A stretch of DNA of 64,000 bases from contig NC_030851.1 of NCBI RefSeq assembly GCF_000208745.1, positions 28,985,557 through 29,049,556 of the forward strand. The letters run 5' to 3'. The position numbers and the translations under genes were made by a program. The stretch comes from Theobroma cacao. Its lineage: Eukaryota > Streptophyta > Magnoliopsida > Malvales > Malvaceae. Position 1 is the first letter of the stretch, and every line of letters begins with the position of its first letter. The notes beneath the pieces were generated by a model that saw only the letters and a program-made list of their open reading frames with translations, made no database searches and was not told the DNA's origin. Below, one piece after another: positions 11,937 to 23,900 of the stretch.

Positions 11937-14932
11937 TGTCAAGCTCAGCTTTACAATATGTTTATTATGTCATTCCTACATAAGAATGCATGTTTGCTTA
12001 CTTGGGTACCTCGAAAATCGTTAAAGAACGACAATGTACCAAATAGTACAACTAAGTTGATTTAAGCCTTGAACTAGTCCATATAGAGATTTTAAGATGA
12101 AATTGAGAATTTTAAAACCCCATAATCACTTAAAATGGTGATTCGGAGTTCGAGGACCGATTTGAAGTCAAATTAGAATTTTCATAACCTAGGGGCAAAA
12201 TGGTCATTTTTCCAGTCGAGGTTAAAATTGGAATGTTGGAAGAAGTTTTTGATCAAGATTGACTATTTAGAACATAATTTGAGTTTGAGAAGTGAAAAAT
12301 TTTAATTCCGACATTTTTCCAAGCATAAGGGAAAAATAGTCATTTTGCCACCCTAGGGGTAAAATTGTAATTTTACACCACCCAACACTTGTCCAGCACA
12401 TGGATTTTACCCAATATTATCATGGATAATTGAGAAAATTTAAGTGGTGGAGAGAGATTGCTTAATGGGTAAGTATGACACATGGACCAATGGAATGGTG
12501 ACATGTGTCAAATTTTCATCCATTTATTATTTAGCTTAAAAATTAGCACAAAATCAGCCCATTTCTCTTCATATGGCCGGCCAAAGCAAGAACAAAGGAA
12601 GAAAAGAAAGAAAAAGAACCCTAGGGTGAAAATTCAAGAGAAAATTGGTGGACTTCAAGTAATCAAGCAATCAAAGGTAAAATTTCTTGATTTTGACTTG
12701 TGATCTACCTTTCCCATACAGTCTTTTGCATTTTTCATGGTTGAATCACATGATTTCATGATGGGTATCTTGCTGGCTGAACACTTAGAGAGAGGTTTTG
12801 ATGCTTGATTTGGTTAGATTTCAATGTATTTTAGTGTTTTTAGTTGATTGGTGATGTGTAGCATGAAAATCAAGCAAGAAAAATTCATGTTCTTCCATCA
12901 CCCATCATTGGCCGAATTCTCCATATAGAATATTGATGATGATTTTGATTTTTATTCAAGTGATTTGGTTAGGAATTAGTGATTTATGGTGCGAGAATCA
13001 AGCTTGAAAAATTATAGTGTTGATGCACCCACCATGGCCGAATTTTCAAGAGAAAATGTGAGGATGATTTTGCCATAGTTCAAGTTATTTGATTTGTGTT
13101 TGATGATTTGGAGAATTGGAAGAAAAATGGGGTTAATTGGAGTTGAATTGGACGTATTGACCAATTAATCGGGTGATAGATCGAATTAGGCCAATACCAT
13201 TTTATTTAGGTACATAATTGAATTTATATTGAACACCGTGTTTAGACGATAATCCGAACAATTTACATCTCATTTCATGCATTAGTAAAGAACCTGAAAT
13301 AGATTTATAATGGTATGACACAGTATATTGAATTATGTGTCATGTATTGTATATAGGTGGTGAATCCTCCGATAAAAGCAAAGAAATTGTACTTGAGGAT
13401 CGATAGTCGGAGTACTTTAAAAATTTGACTCTCGATATAGTGAGTAACCTTACTATTGTCTTAAATATTTAAAGTGGTTTTTATCCGATTTTGTGATTTT
13501 ATGAAAAATGAGTTTAAATGGTAAATCTTTATATTTTAAAAGAAAAATGTGATTAAATGATATGATTTTATAAAATTGTCTTGAAATTGAATGATGGTTT
13601 TGGAAAATTGAGTAATTGGAGACTAATTGTTGTGTTATAAATCATGGTTTGAATTGAATGGCTTATGATAATATTTGCTTGAATGGTTGAATTGGAAATT
13701 ATGTTGAAAATGTATGAACTGTTGATTTGCCTTGAGAGGCTATAAAATAAAATAATTGTCATGTTATGCTTTTGAAAATTTTATTGAATTGGTGGGTTAT
13801 ATATTGGTCACTGCAGTGGACGAGTTTCGTGGACCAGCCTATTAAAGGGGCACGGTAACCCTATTATATTCTTACCTCATTATGAGAGGCGCGGATGGAT
13901 AACTCCTGAGGTTAACACTTTAGAGTTCACTTCACGCTAAACCACCATGTGAGGGTGAACTCAGCAAATGCCAAGGAACGGCTATGTTTTCAAAGTAAAA
14001 ACATGATTTATACGTACATGACTTTTTAATAGCCTTGGTGGACTCGATTGGGATAGCTCTCGGCCAAGGTATCCTTGATAACTGAGTATGAGAATGATTT
14101 TAGCACGAGCCAAAGTTTTAAGAAATTCATAAGCCATGTTGATTACTCAATTTATATGAATTGATTTTATTTGGTTGAAATGAGTTGAAAGGTGATGAAT
14201 TACAGTATGTTAAACTATTTTATTTGTCTCCATTTACTCAGCTTTAGATATTTTAGATGGTATTTGTTTGCTCACTGGGATTATATAATCTCATCACCCT
14301 TATTTTCACCCATTTAAAGCTCAGGATAGTCGGTAGATAGCTCACTTTGTTGAGGGCTACAGTTGGATTTGCATCCTCAAAAACTGTAGGTTTACCACTT
14401 TTGATACTTTTGATCGTTCGTGGGCCCACGTCTCATTGTAAATTAAATTTTATACTTTAATTATCTGTATTACAATATGTATGAATTTATTTAGCTTTTA
14501 CGCTTCAAAAATTATTTACTGGTAACTCTATAAATATTATTTTATAAGAAAATAGAATATTTTATTGAATATTTTTATTATATTCAAATAGTTATAATTT
14601 CACTTTAAATGAATGTTTTAGATATCTAAACTTATTTTTGATTATGAAATATGTGTTTTCCACTTGCATACTACATTTTTAGTTGGTTTCGAGATTTTTG
14701 AGGAAAAATGACCAAAATGCCCCTGTGAGACAGAAATAATTTTTTTATTGATTTAAGTTGGAAATAGCTTAAAATCTTTTAGAACATGATATTTGGTAAC
14801 AGTTACTCATAGGGGAAATGAGAAACTGATATTAAAGCTTTACGGGGTTTCGGTTGATATTCCGGGTAATGAGTGTCGATCGGGATACCGCGGCGGTTGT
14901 CACGGGCTCGAGGGAAGTACCGGGTCGTGACA
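11937..14932 (+). mobile_element. Long solo LTR, family G, inserted in LTR F
   Basis: TGTCAAGCTC...CGGGTCGTGACA, 2,996 bp, flanked by AGGTT (11932-11936) and AGGTC (14933-14937), a 4/5 duplication. No coding frame of any length. Related copies lie at 49496-51941 (minus) and 61273-64000 (plus, truncated). The best conserved part, around 13900-14110, is shared by all three. It is the youngest layer of this nest. Confidence 0.82.
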
Positions 14933-15555
14933 AGGTCAATCTTTGAAAGAGCCAAAATGTGCTATTCACCCCCCTTCTAGCACATTTACTTGGGGCCAAC
15001 ATATATTAGAGAAGAATCCAAGAGTTTGATTGAGCCTAGAGAGTCAAAAACTTCTCTTTTCAGGTGTATTCCAGTCCCATTCTTTGTAAAATTGTTTGAG
15101 TTGAAACTTGTACATCTTAGATCAGATAGGTGATCAATTGTACTCCATCTTATTCTTGTTTCTTGTTTACTTAGAGTTTGCGAGGCGCTTTAAGGGGTAA
15201 ACTAAGCTTAGGAAAGCTTAGGAATTGTGGTAAGGGTTTGGAGCTTAGGTTAGAAGCTCACCTTATAAAAGCTTGATGGAAGCTGTTAATTCCACTAGTT
15301 TTAATGAAGATTGGTTGAAAATCCTTGATTAAGAAGATCAAGGTAATGGATGTAGGTCAAGGGGACCAAATCACTATAAATTTTGTATTTTGCCCACTTC
15401 TCTCAAACTTCTCCTTACTTGATGTTTACTAACCTTAAAAAGTTTACAAGCGTTCCATCTTAATTCATCCAAAAGTCTTTAAACTTAAAGAGTTTCCTTC
15501 AAAATATTTTTAAAGTACTATTTACCCCTTTTTAGCACTATTTTTGGGGCCAAAA

Positions 15556-16000
15556 CTTACTAAAAGGTTTATACTCAGTACATTACTCTCACCCTTGGTT
15601 TTGTAAAATCTTGGAGTCAAATGTGCAAGATGTTTGGAGAAAAATTCTTTTATATTCAAGAGAAGGTTATTGTTAGTGACGTAGGAAGAGAGCATCAAAG
15701 GTTGAGAGAAAATCTCACGGAGTACATTTAATGCTTCAGAGAAAGGGTGTTGGGCATACAAAATTCTCATGATGTGAAGGACTAGGTGAAAGTTTTCATC
15801 CAAAGAATATTCAATGAAGGGTGCATTTAGAGAACTTACCTTTTTTAACCTTTGCTACTTTGGTTGAAGCCACATGAAAGACCAATAATATGGTTTTTAG
15901 GCAAAAAGGAGCTAGTCGCTTTAATAGAAGGTATACACTGATAGTGAATGCAATTCAAGGATGAGGTAAAAAAAAAAGGGTCCCTTCTCAGTGTATTCTA
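15556..16000 (+). pseudogene. Ty3/gypsy gag remnant, second part
   Basis: Continues the gag reading interrupted at 9900. In shifting plus frames it gives relics of a VKSW..M.KMFGEKFF block, a REHQRL block and, near 15925, GASRFNRRYT. Frameshifts and stops are frequent. Beyond about 16000 no match is visible. Confidence 0.55.
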
Positions 16001-17150
16001 CTATTAAGGAAAAGCCATGTAATCATATTACAAGCATAATAAAAATTTAAAACCTTTCCCTTAGATAAAATCATACTTTGATTATTTAATATAGTAAACC
16101 TTAACTTAAGGAGTAGATTATTATACCTTCAAGGCATTGGAGTTGAAATCATAAGGTTATTAAGCTTAAAAAAAAAAAACCCTGAATCCTTTATGCACCA
16201 AACTCTGGTTGTAGAAATCCACAAACTATTTAAGTGTACAGCCTTCAACAATGATCCACATGAATGGAGAATTGGGATTCTTGTGCTTCCATAGCTTAGT
16301 GCTAGGTAAAGAGAGGGTTTCATATTTCTCATTTTTTAAAGACCAATTGAAACACCTAACAAGAGAAAGAAGAAATCAAAGGGTTGATTGCAAGGTTTTA
16401 CTAATTAAAACTTATGTGCATGGAAAAGGAGGTAGGTTGACTCCAAAGGTTTGGGTGTGATGTTGATTTCTCTTCTTACTTGCCTCTCAGGGTTCTGAAT
16501 GTGTTGTAGCTTTTCTCATGTGCAACTTATGCATTATATTTGTAGGCAATTGTAAGCTTTAAAGGTTTAACATAATTTTTATGCTGATTACAAAATTGCC
16601 TTATGACCAACTTGAACCATTCAATCAAGTCTATGAAGTTATTAACTTATTTCAATTATGTCCAACTTAATTTCCCTATTTTACATTCTCAATCATTATT
16701 CTTTAATGTGTTTAACCCATTGGGTTATTAACATGTTAGTTGTGAAATCTTACATTGAGTAAGAAGATAAGTTAGGAAATCCTTATGTGAGCATATAGAT
16801 TACATATTTTGAATATCAACTTAGTTTTAACCTTTAAAAGAATTCATTGACATTTTTGGTTGTCCATCACATTTGAAGCAGAAAAATTTCTAAGTTTAGA
16901 AAAGATAGAATAATCTTTTGGAAATAAAAATGGTGGCAATGATTATCTTGATTTTTAAATGACCAACAATGATTTTTCCATAATTTTTAGAGTAAGTTTT
17001 CTATGGTTAATGGGAGCCGCAATTTTAATTTCAGTCAAACTTTTTCGATTTTGTTCTTAAAACTAAAATTTAGATTTTAATTCTTTTGGATTTTAATTAT
17101 TTTAATTTTTTTTGAATCCCAATGGGGGGTTGTTTGCTTATTTACATTAA
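16001..17150. other. Gene-free stretch
   Basis: No feature could be supported. It might be decayed internal sequence of the gypsy element whose gag lies upstream, but no pol motif was found. Confidence 0.4.
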
Positions 17151-17282
17151 ATATCTTAAGCAAATGAAGAGTAAAAAGGAAAGAAGCAAAAATGAGGACA
17201 TTTACTTAAATGGTATTTAATGTAAATAAACTAGGCAAGTTTTATAGGTAATCTATCTAAAAAACTGTATTCTGTTTCAAAT

Positions 17283-17460
17283 GTATCAATACAATTTTTT
17301 CATAAACAAATGTATCAATACATGGCCCAAATATATCAAAACATGGCCCAAATGTATCAATACATAGCTCAAATGTATCGACACACTTCGTCGTTTTTAG
17401 AAAAATAAAAGGGATAAAATTATATTTTTACACTCAAAATTATAAATACCCTAAATTTTT
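17283..17460 (+). repeat. TATCAATA/TATCGATA palindrome run and TATA-like box of an LTR remnant
   Basis: Variants of TGTATCGATACA start at 17284, 17313, 17334, 17355 and 17376; the last three steps are exactly 21 bp. AATTATAAATACCC (about 17440) lies 60 bp downstream. The arrangement resembles the LTRs of element B (29838-30111, 44706-44951), but the ends of this remnant were not located. Confidence 0.55.
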
Positions 17461-18959
17461 TTAGGGTTTTCAACCTTCAGCCATTTTTCTAAGCTATTTC
17501 TCTCAACTCAAGCTCTCTCAACCTATTTTTGATGCAAATCTTCATCTTTGATCATTAAAAAGCTTGGCTTTTAGTTTAAACGATAGAAATGGTATTTTTA
17601 TACTTTGGGAACTTTAAATGTTGATTTTTAGTTTATAAAATTATGATTTTATTGCCCAAATTTTCTATTTGTGATTAAAGCTTAAAGGCTTCATGACTTT
17701 CTAAGTATCTAAGCTCAATTAAGGTAAGGATGAAAGATTTATGGGTTTTTAAGCATAGGTTTAGCTAGAAAATTAGTTTAGTTAAAAGCAAGCAAATTTC
17801 GAAAGTGCCTAAGATGATTATTTCGAGATTTTTATTTTAGGAATTGATTGTAATGAATGTTGTGTGATAGGAATGATTGAAAACTCCACGGATTTCATCA
17901 AAATAGAGTTGTGATTAGAGCTAGGAATCAAATTTCCAACTAGGTGAGTGAATACACCACTTTCAAATTATTTTGATATGTAAAGCTAGCCCAATGTGGA
18001 CCTCGGAAGTAGAGGCATCTTTGCCATGACGATCCATCTTCCAATCAACAACTATGGGAATTTCCTCCATATTATGACCAAGGTTTGCAACCTTTTCCAA
18101 AAAGAAGGTTGGTTTTAGGATGTATTTGGCATATAAAGAAGAAATTTAGAAAAGGTATTCATATTCTTTTTATACTTTCTTCTATCATTTTCATAGTGGT
18201 TTCCAATATCTTCTTTTGGACAATTTGGAGCATCTTTATCATTTCCTACATATAAGGTGTAATCTTTATTTCTTATGGGTTGGTAGTCCTTGCTATTTAT
18301 TAGCTGAATCATCCATATTTTATTGGTTGTGAACATGAAAATGAGAGGATTCTACAAGTGGTTTTTTTCCTAAGTGGCATTATTTAGTGTGATCACTCCT
18401 CCCTAATGGAGTTACCTAAATATGAAGGGTCCTTTCTATAATTGTTTATAGGTGAAGTAGTGTTGCGCTGTAGTAATGAGATGTGTAAGAGGAAAGGAAG
18501 AAGGGAACAGTGATAGTCTTAGAGAGCCTTGGTACTGGTGGTAGGTGATAGAAGGGTTGAGAATGTAAGGGTTATGTGGACGTTGATAAGGTAAGATTAG
18601 GTAGCGTGAGGAGAAGGATGCTCATTGACAAGAGATATATATTGTGGGAAAAGTCTAAGACAAGGTTAGAGAGAAAAAAATATAGGAAGAGAAGCTTTTG
18701 GAGTAGAAGTTCACCTTTCAATATGCCAAAAGGTTCTTTAAGTCAATGCGAGAGGTTAACTATATATAATGGCAAAGAAATCCTGTGGTTATTGAGAAAG
18801 TGGTAGTTAGCCAAAGGTTCAAGGAACCATGCATCAACAATGTCACATGGGAAATATCCAATTTTCTAAGCAAGGTTAAGCAATAAGTATTTTTCATAAT
18901 GTTTCTTAAGAACTTCACTCCGAACTTTCTTAGAATTTATTTTTGAAAATATAAAATTT
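17461..18959. other. Gene-free stretch, probably LTR and transposon debris
   Basis: No gene recognised. A minus open frame at 18115-18336 and a plus one at 18576-18806 carry no motif I know. The stretch around 18000-18360 has a slightly gene-like composition but no family could be assigned. Confidence 0.35.
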
Positions 18960-18961
18960 TC

Positions 18962-19912
18962 TTAGGGCTTGTTTAGTAACTGTAAAATTAGTTGCGGAAG
19001 GAAAATTTATTCTATGCAAAATATTTTACAGGAAAATTAAATTTTTTTTGTTATTTGGATAAATTATTGAAGACATTTTCCATTATTTGGATCATATTTT
19101 GCAAAATATTCACCCCAAACATGTAACTACCTTATTATTTTGAAAGAATTAAAAGAATGTTGTTTTCGAACCTTATTATTTTGAAAGAAATATAAAGTAG
19201 ACATTCAAACCATGTCGTTTTGAGCCTTTTAGGTCCCAGTGTCTTATTATTTTGAAGGAAATAAAAGAATGCTGTTTTGAGACCTTATTTTTTTGAAGGA
19301 AATAAAAGGTGAATATTTAAACCATATTATAGGTTAAGGATGACAAAGCTAAGGACTTAGGGCTTTAGGGTAGGAGTTTTTTGTTTTTTTAACAAGAGTC
19401 TTTTTTGTGAGTGTGATGAAAATTGTCTTATGCCTTTCAAAGTCGTAAGACAATTTTCCAAGTTAGCGGGTCTTTTACCTATTAATGCGTAAAACTTTTA
19501 CTCTTAGAATTTCATTTTCAGTCATCCAAATACCATTATGTCGTGAAAATGTTTTCTCAAAAAACTTTTACTTCCAAACAAACACACCCTTTCTTTTTGA
19601 GACCTTATTATCTTGAAGGAAATAAAAGGTGAATGTTCAAACCACATTAAAGGTTAGGGATGACAGAGCTAAGGACTTAAGGCTTTAGGGTAGGAGGTTT
19701 TTGTTTTTTTAACAGGAGTTTTTTTGAGTGTGATGAAAATTGTCTTAACCCCTCAAAGTCTTAAGACAATTTCCATAGTTAACGGGTCTTTTACGTGTTA
19801 ACACATAAAACTTTTACTCTTAGAATTTCATTTTTCAGCCATCTAAACACCATTATGTCGTGAAAATGTATTCTAAAAAACTTTTACTTTCAAACAAACG
19901 CACCCTTTGATA
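18962..19912. mobile_element. hAT-like non-autonomous element with an internal 320-bp tandem duplication
   Basis: The left end GGGCTTGTTTAGTAAC and the inverted right end GGGTGCGTTTGTTTG look like hAT-type termini; no clear 8-bp duplication was found. The segment 19279-19598 is repeated at 19599-19912 with a 320-bp period and high identity. Shorter repeats of the same GACCTTATT...GAAGGAAATAAAA unit lie at 19130-19280. Confidence 0.45.
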
Positions 19913-20179
19913 TCTTAAGTTATTGGGTTTACCTTTAGAATTTTACCATCTATCTTGGAGTTAATCCCATATCAATTATATAATTATTGTATATGGCAAA
20001 ATATTAGACAAAATGATACAAAATATTAATTCACAAGATAAAAAATAATAATGACGACAAGATTAAAAATCTACAACCCTCGATTTATCTCGAAAATCTT
20101 TGAGGGATGAATCCTATTTTCAAAAGGCATCTAAGATAAACGAACCTTAAGGGTATACGGGCCGTTAACAGAAGCATTG

Positions 20180-20345
20180 GGTTTGTTAATTATTTGTTGT
20201 TTACATTGGATCAAGGGGCATGGGCTCATTCTTAGGCAGAATGTTAACACTAGCTGTGGAATGGCACTCATTAATACTTGTGCAAAATATGTGATAATAA
20301 ATAAGGCCATGGAACTTTTTGGGAATGAAACAAAGGGATCTGTGC
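20180..20345 (+). pseudogene. Short PPR-like fragment, frameshifted
   Basis: One plus frame gives FTLDQGAWAH and another gives MALINTCAKYVIINKAMELF. Together they resemble consecutive parts of a plant pentatricopeptide repeat (the usual GALDQG.W.H and TALI.MYAKCG...KA.ELF blocks). A frameshift separates them and the match spans only about 55 residues. No flanking PPR repeats were found. The remaining DNA to 20988 holds nothing recognised. Confidence 0.5.
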
Positions 20346-20988
20346 GTGAAATATGGGTTCCCAATGAATCACCAAGTGTTTGAGCCCTTTTTAATTAATA
20401 GAGAACATCTAGGCCCAAGAAACGAAGTACTAGAACCCTTACCCTTCGGAGATTCCCACCTAACGTTTGGGAGAATAAGCCACGAGCCAAAGCCCGTGAT
20501 TCTTCAAAAGTCTGTCTTTACTCTTTTGACATGATGGCCCAATTATATTGCTTACTCCGAAATTTATTCTATTAACATTTTAACAATATAATAACAATCC
20601 ATAAATATATTCTATCTCAGGTTGTAAGCTGTTTCTCAGGAAGGAAAAAGAAAATGTGCAAAGTAGGTGGCGCTAAGGAAGGTGCAACATTTGCTTCATC
20701 TAACAGTTGATCAAGGCATAAATTTTAGTAACCAAGATTGGTTTGGCACACGCTCCATTTATGTATCTTCAATGCATTTCCATTCGAAAATCTGGCTATT
20801 GTCTATTTAGTATACCATTGCAATCAAATTTAACTTCCGTAGCCCAGGAGCCAGAACATGGATCGGAATGCATAAATAATTTTCATTTTGCATTTGGCAA
20901 AGTACATTATTTTCCACACGTTTTATTTGATGAAAGAGTGACCAAATGCAGGGATATGAACCACAGTTTGCACAAGAGCATGCAGAGT

Positions 20989-23900
20989 TTAAAGAAATCC
21001 TTTGTCCTGGAAACTCTTGATACAGTCATCAAACATTTCAGCAAGTGATTTGAAAGGTGGGAAGCCCAACTGTTGTATCTTTGTCGTATCCATGCTGTGT
21101 TCATTGTTGTCTCCTTCATGGTTGCTACACCTGCAATATCAATTTAGTTGAATATTGATTAAAACTGTTCGTTTCGCTTCTTTGCATTTGGAATTGATTT
21201 CAAATGATGCTTGACAAATGATCTAGATTGTTAATTTCACTCACTTGCTTTCGAAAGGATAGGAAGGATATTTGGCCCTCAGCATCTCAATGATCTGCGT
21301 CCAATCAGCTACTGAGCTTGAGCATACCAGCCTGCCTGATGCTTTCCTTTCCTCCATAGCTAAGATGTGAGCAGCAATCACATCATCTATGTGCACAAAC
21401 CCCACTGTGGTGTTTGGGTATTCACCTTTTAAACCTGGCAAGGAAGTTGATGAGAAATTAGTTTTCAGCAAATGAAAAAGATGGCCTGTCACTTACTACA
21501 AAACAAATGGGATTTTACCAAAGAAGCTTAGCGCCTCATGCAAGTAAGGATCCATGATATAATATGATTGCATCTATGCACCTGTTATGATTTTATAGCG
21601 CCCTCTTTTTTCTTTCCTCCTTTGGTACTATGCTCTTCCTCTATGTCAAGAGACTACTGCGCTGATCTAATTTCTTACAGAAAGTTGCATAGTTACATCT
21701 CTATATAATCTCATTGGAAATAGGACTCTGACCTTTAACTATGGAGAGTATCAACAGCAGAGTACTGGTAGGCTGTGGTGCAAGCAAAGGACCAACCACG
21801 AAAGATGGGTTCACCACCACCAGATCAATCCCACATTCTTTTGCTACTCTCCATGCTTCTTTTTCCCCTGTAGTCTTTGCATAAGCGTAAAAGAGCTGCA
21901 TGGAAGCAAGATATATCAGAAGAGAATTTATGCAGCAACGAAAAAAAGAAAAAGAAAGATTTCCAGTTTCTTGCAAGTCAATACATTGTAGCGTTTGCAA
22001 TACTCTGGATCACTCCAATGTGACTCATTAAGGGAAGAAATTTGCTGCTTCTGGACATCAAAGCGGTATCTTATTGAAGAGCAGGAGGAGGTGAGCACAA
22101 CCCTTTTCACACTGCTCGCTTTTGAGCAGGATGTCAGCACGTTCAGTGTCCCCTTTATGCATGGATCAATCAAAGTTGCCTACAAGATTTCCAAGTTAAA
22201 GAAAGTTCTGGCATATTAGCTTTCTCAAAAATATCCAAAACATAATTAAGGTAAATGCCAGAGCTGTAGAGATATATATTTCTTCCACTTCACTACCTCA
22301 ACCTAGTTTAGGTAAATCCCAATGCCTACCTAGGAAAAGCAAAAGATTTTTTTTTGTATTGGACTAACATGTTGCACCCGAGCAAACATATTGCATTTGA
22401 GTATTTAGCTCAGCTGTTGATGCATTAGTTAATGTATCATCTCTCTATAAAAAAGTACAGGGTTCGAATTCCTTTTTTCAAATATATAAAAAAAAAATTT
22501 AAAGAGGCAAAAGATTGAACTTTAAGTGTTTTATATAGAAAAAGTTATATATTTTTATATACGTACAATAATTTGGGAAACTAAATGGATAATGTAAAAA
22601 GCAGTTTTGTGAAAATATAATTATAAAGTACCCGTTTTGGTCTAGTTTATTTTTAGCTTATTTATTACTTAAAACAAAAGCTGACCCAAAAAAGATTTCA
22701 TGAGAAGTTTTTTTAAAAAACAAGCTTTTTTCTAAAAAATATAATCTAAAAAAAAAGCTTAAAAAAGCTCCAATTAGAAGCTTTTTCTTCTTTTTTTTTT
22801 AAAAAAAAACATGCCAGGGGAGTTATTGTTTCCCAAAAAGATCCTTTCTCAAAAAATACCCCTCTCTCTCTATTGATCTCCCTTTCCTCTCTCGTTTTGC
22901 AAATCATCATTCTAGGATTTTTTTTTATTCTTACAAAAATTAAGAAAAAAGAATATTAAAAATTCAAAATTGCATTAAGCTATTATTTCTTCTTTTTCAA
23001 TCTTTTTCTTTCTATTTTGTTTTTTATTTTATTTCTATCGTTTATTTTGGACTTTGAAAACTCTTTTTATTGGTTGATATTTCTCAGTTTATTGTTTGAT
23101 ATGACAATTATGTGATGTTTATTTATTCTTAACTTCTATAAGGTATATATAATATTTGATGATTATGATTGAAAGAATTAGTCAAATAGGTCAATGATTG
23201 TTAAAATAAATTAGATGAAAGTTGAGATAATATTTATTGATTATGGTTGTTGAGATAATATTGTTTATGGAGATGAACTTTGTTGGTATGGACATCAATA
23301 GCTAACGTGGGAAGAGTTTGCAACTAAATAACTACTCTATTGATGGAAAATAGAAATCATTAATTTATGGGTTATTTATGAATTTTGTGTTATTTATAAA
23401 TTATTTGTGGAAATCTTTTTTATGATTTATTATTAATTATAAATTTTATGTTATATAAAAATTCTTTTTATATTTTCAAAAATTTATTTTAAATAGATAA
23501 AAAATAAAGTTAATTTTTTTTTATTTTGAACAAAGAAATTCGTGATTAATACAAAGTTATTTATTAAATATCCATTATGGTAATTTTAATCAAAATTAGA
23601 GTTTATATAAATTATTTTACCAAATAGATTATCTATGAAAAAAAACTTATAAAAAGTAAATTTATCAAATAATTTTAGTTTAATTTTAAAAACTATTATT
23701 TTTAATAAGAGCTTTATAATAGCTTTTAGGTTAAAAAAAAATAAAGCCAAACATGCTCAAAATAGAAATTCGAGGAGTAATCAAGAATAGGGTAAGTAAA
23801 TTGAAAATACTAAAGCTATATAAAGAATATGAGAAAATCAAGAGGCGCCAAGTAATTGTAACAAAGAATAAGAAAAGCTTTTTTGGGCTAAACCGAAGAT

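Larger units (their letters stand above)
10827..15001 (+). mobile_element. Solo LTR, family F, inserted in LTR E
   Basis: TGTTGGCTCC...GGGGCCAACA with a perfect 5-bp duplication TATAT (10822-10826 and 15002-15006). Its own DNA is 10827-11936 plus 14933-15001, about 1.18 kb. A TATA box ACTATAAAAGGG is at about 11303. A sister copy is at 37781-38853. It is interrupted by solo LTR G. Confidence 0.88.
9901..15555 (+). mobile_element. Solo LTR, family E, outer shell of a three-deep nest
   Basis: Starts TATTGACTCC (decayed TG) and ends GGGGCCAAAA (decayed CA). It is flanked by a perfect 5-bp duplication CTTAC (9896-9900 and 15556-15560) inside the gypsy gag remnant. Its own DNA is 9901-10826 plus 15002-15555, about 1.48 kb, and matches the minus-strand copy at 543-1923. 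The remainder is solo LTR F (10827-15001), which holds solo LTR G (11937-14932). A TATA-like box AAGTATAAATAAGGG lies near 10791. Confidence 0.85.

Noticed and set aside
18576..18806. Basic plus-strand open frame of 76 codons as a gypsy integrase C-terminus
   Set aside because: Arg/Lys-rich text vaguely like the integrase tail, but none of the GPF/Y or SPRY motifs is present.
20907..22219. Separate small ORFs over the TKPR2 exons (20907-21119, 21241-21492, 21701-22000, 21928-22173, 21995-22219, 20743-21048)
   Set aside because: They are exon readings running into introns or antisense or out-of-frame frames; the spliced six-exon model explains the minus-strand ones.
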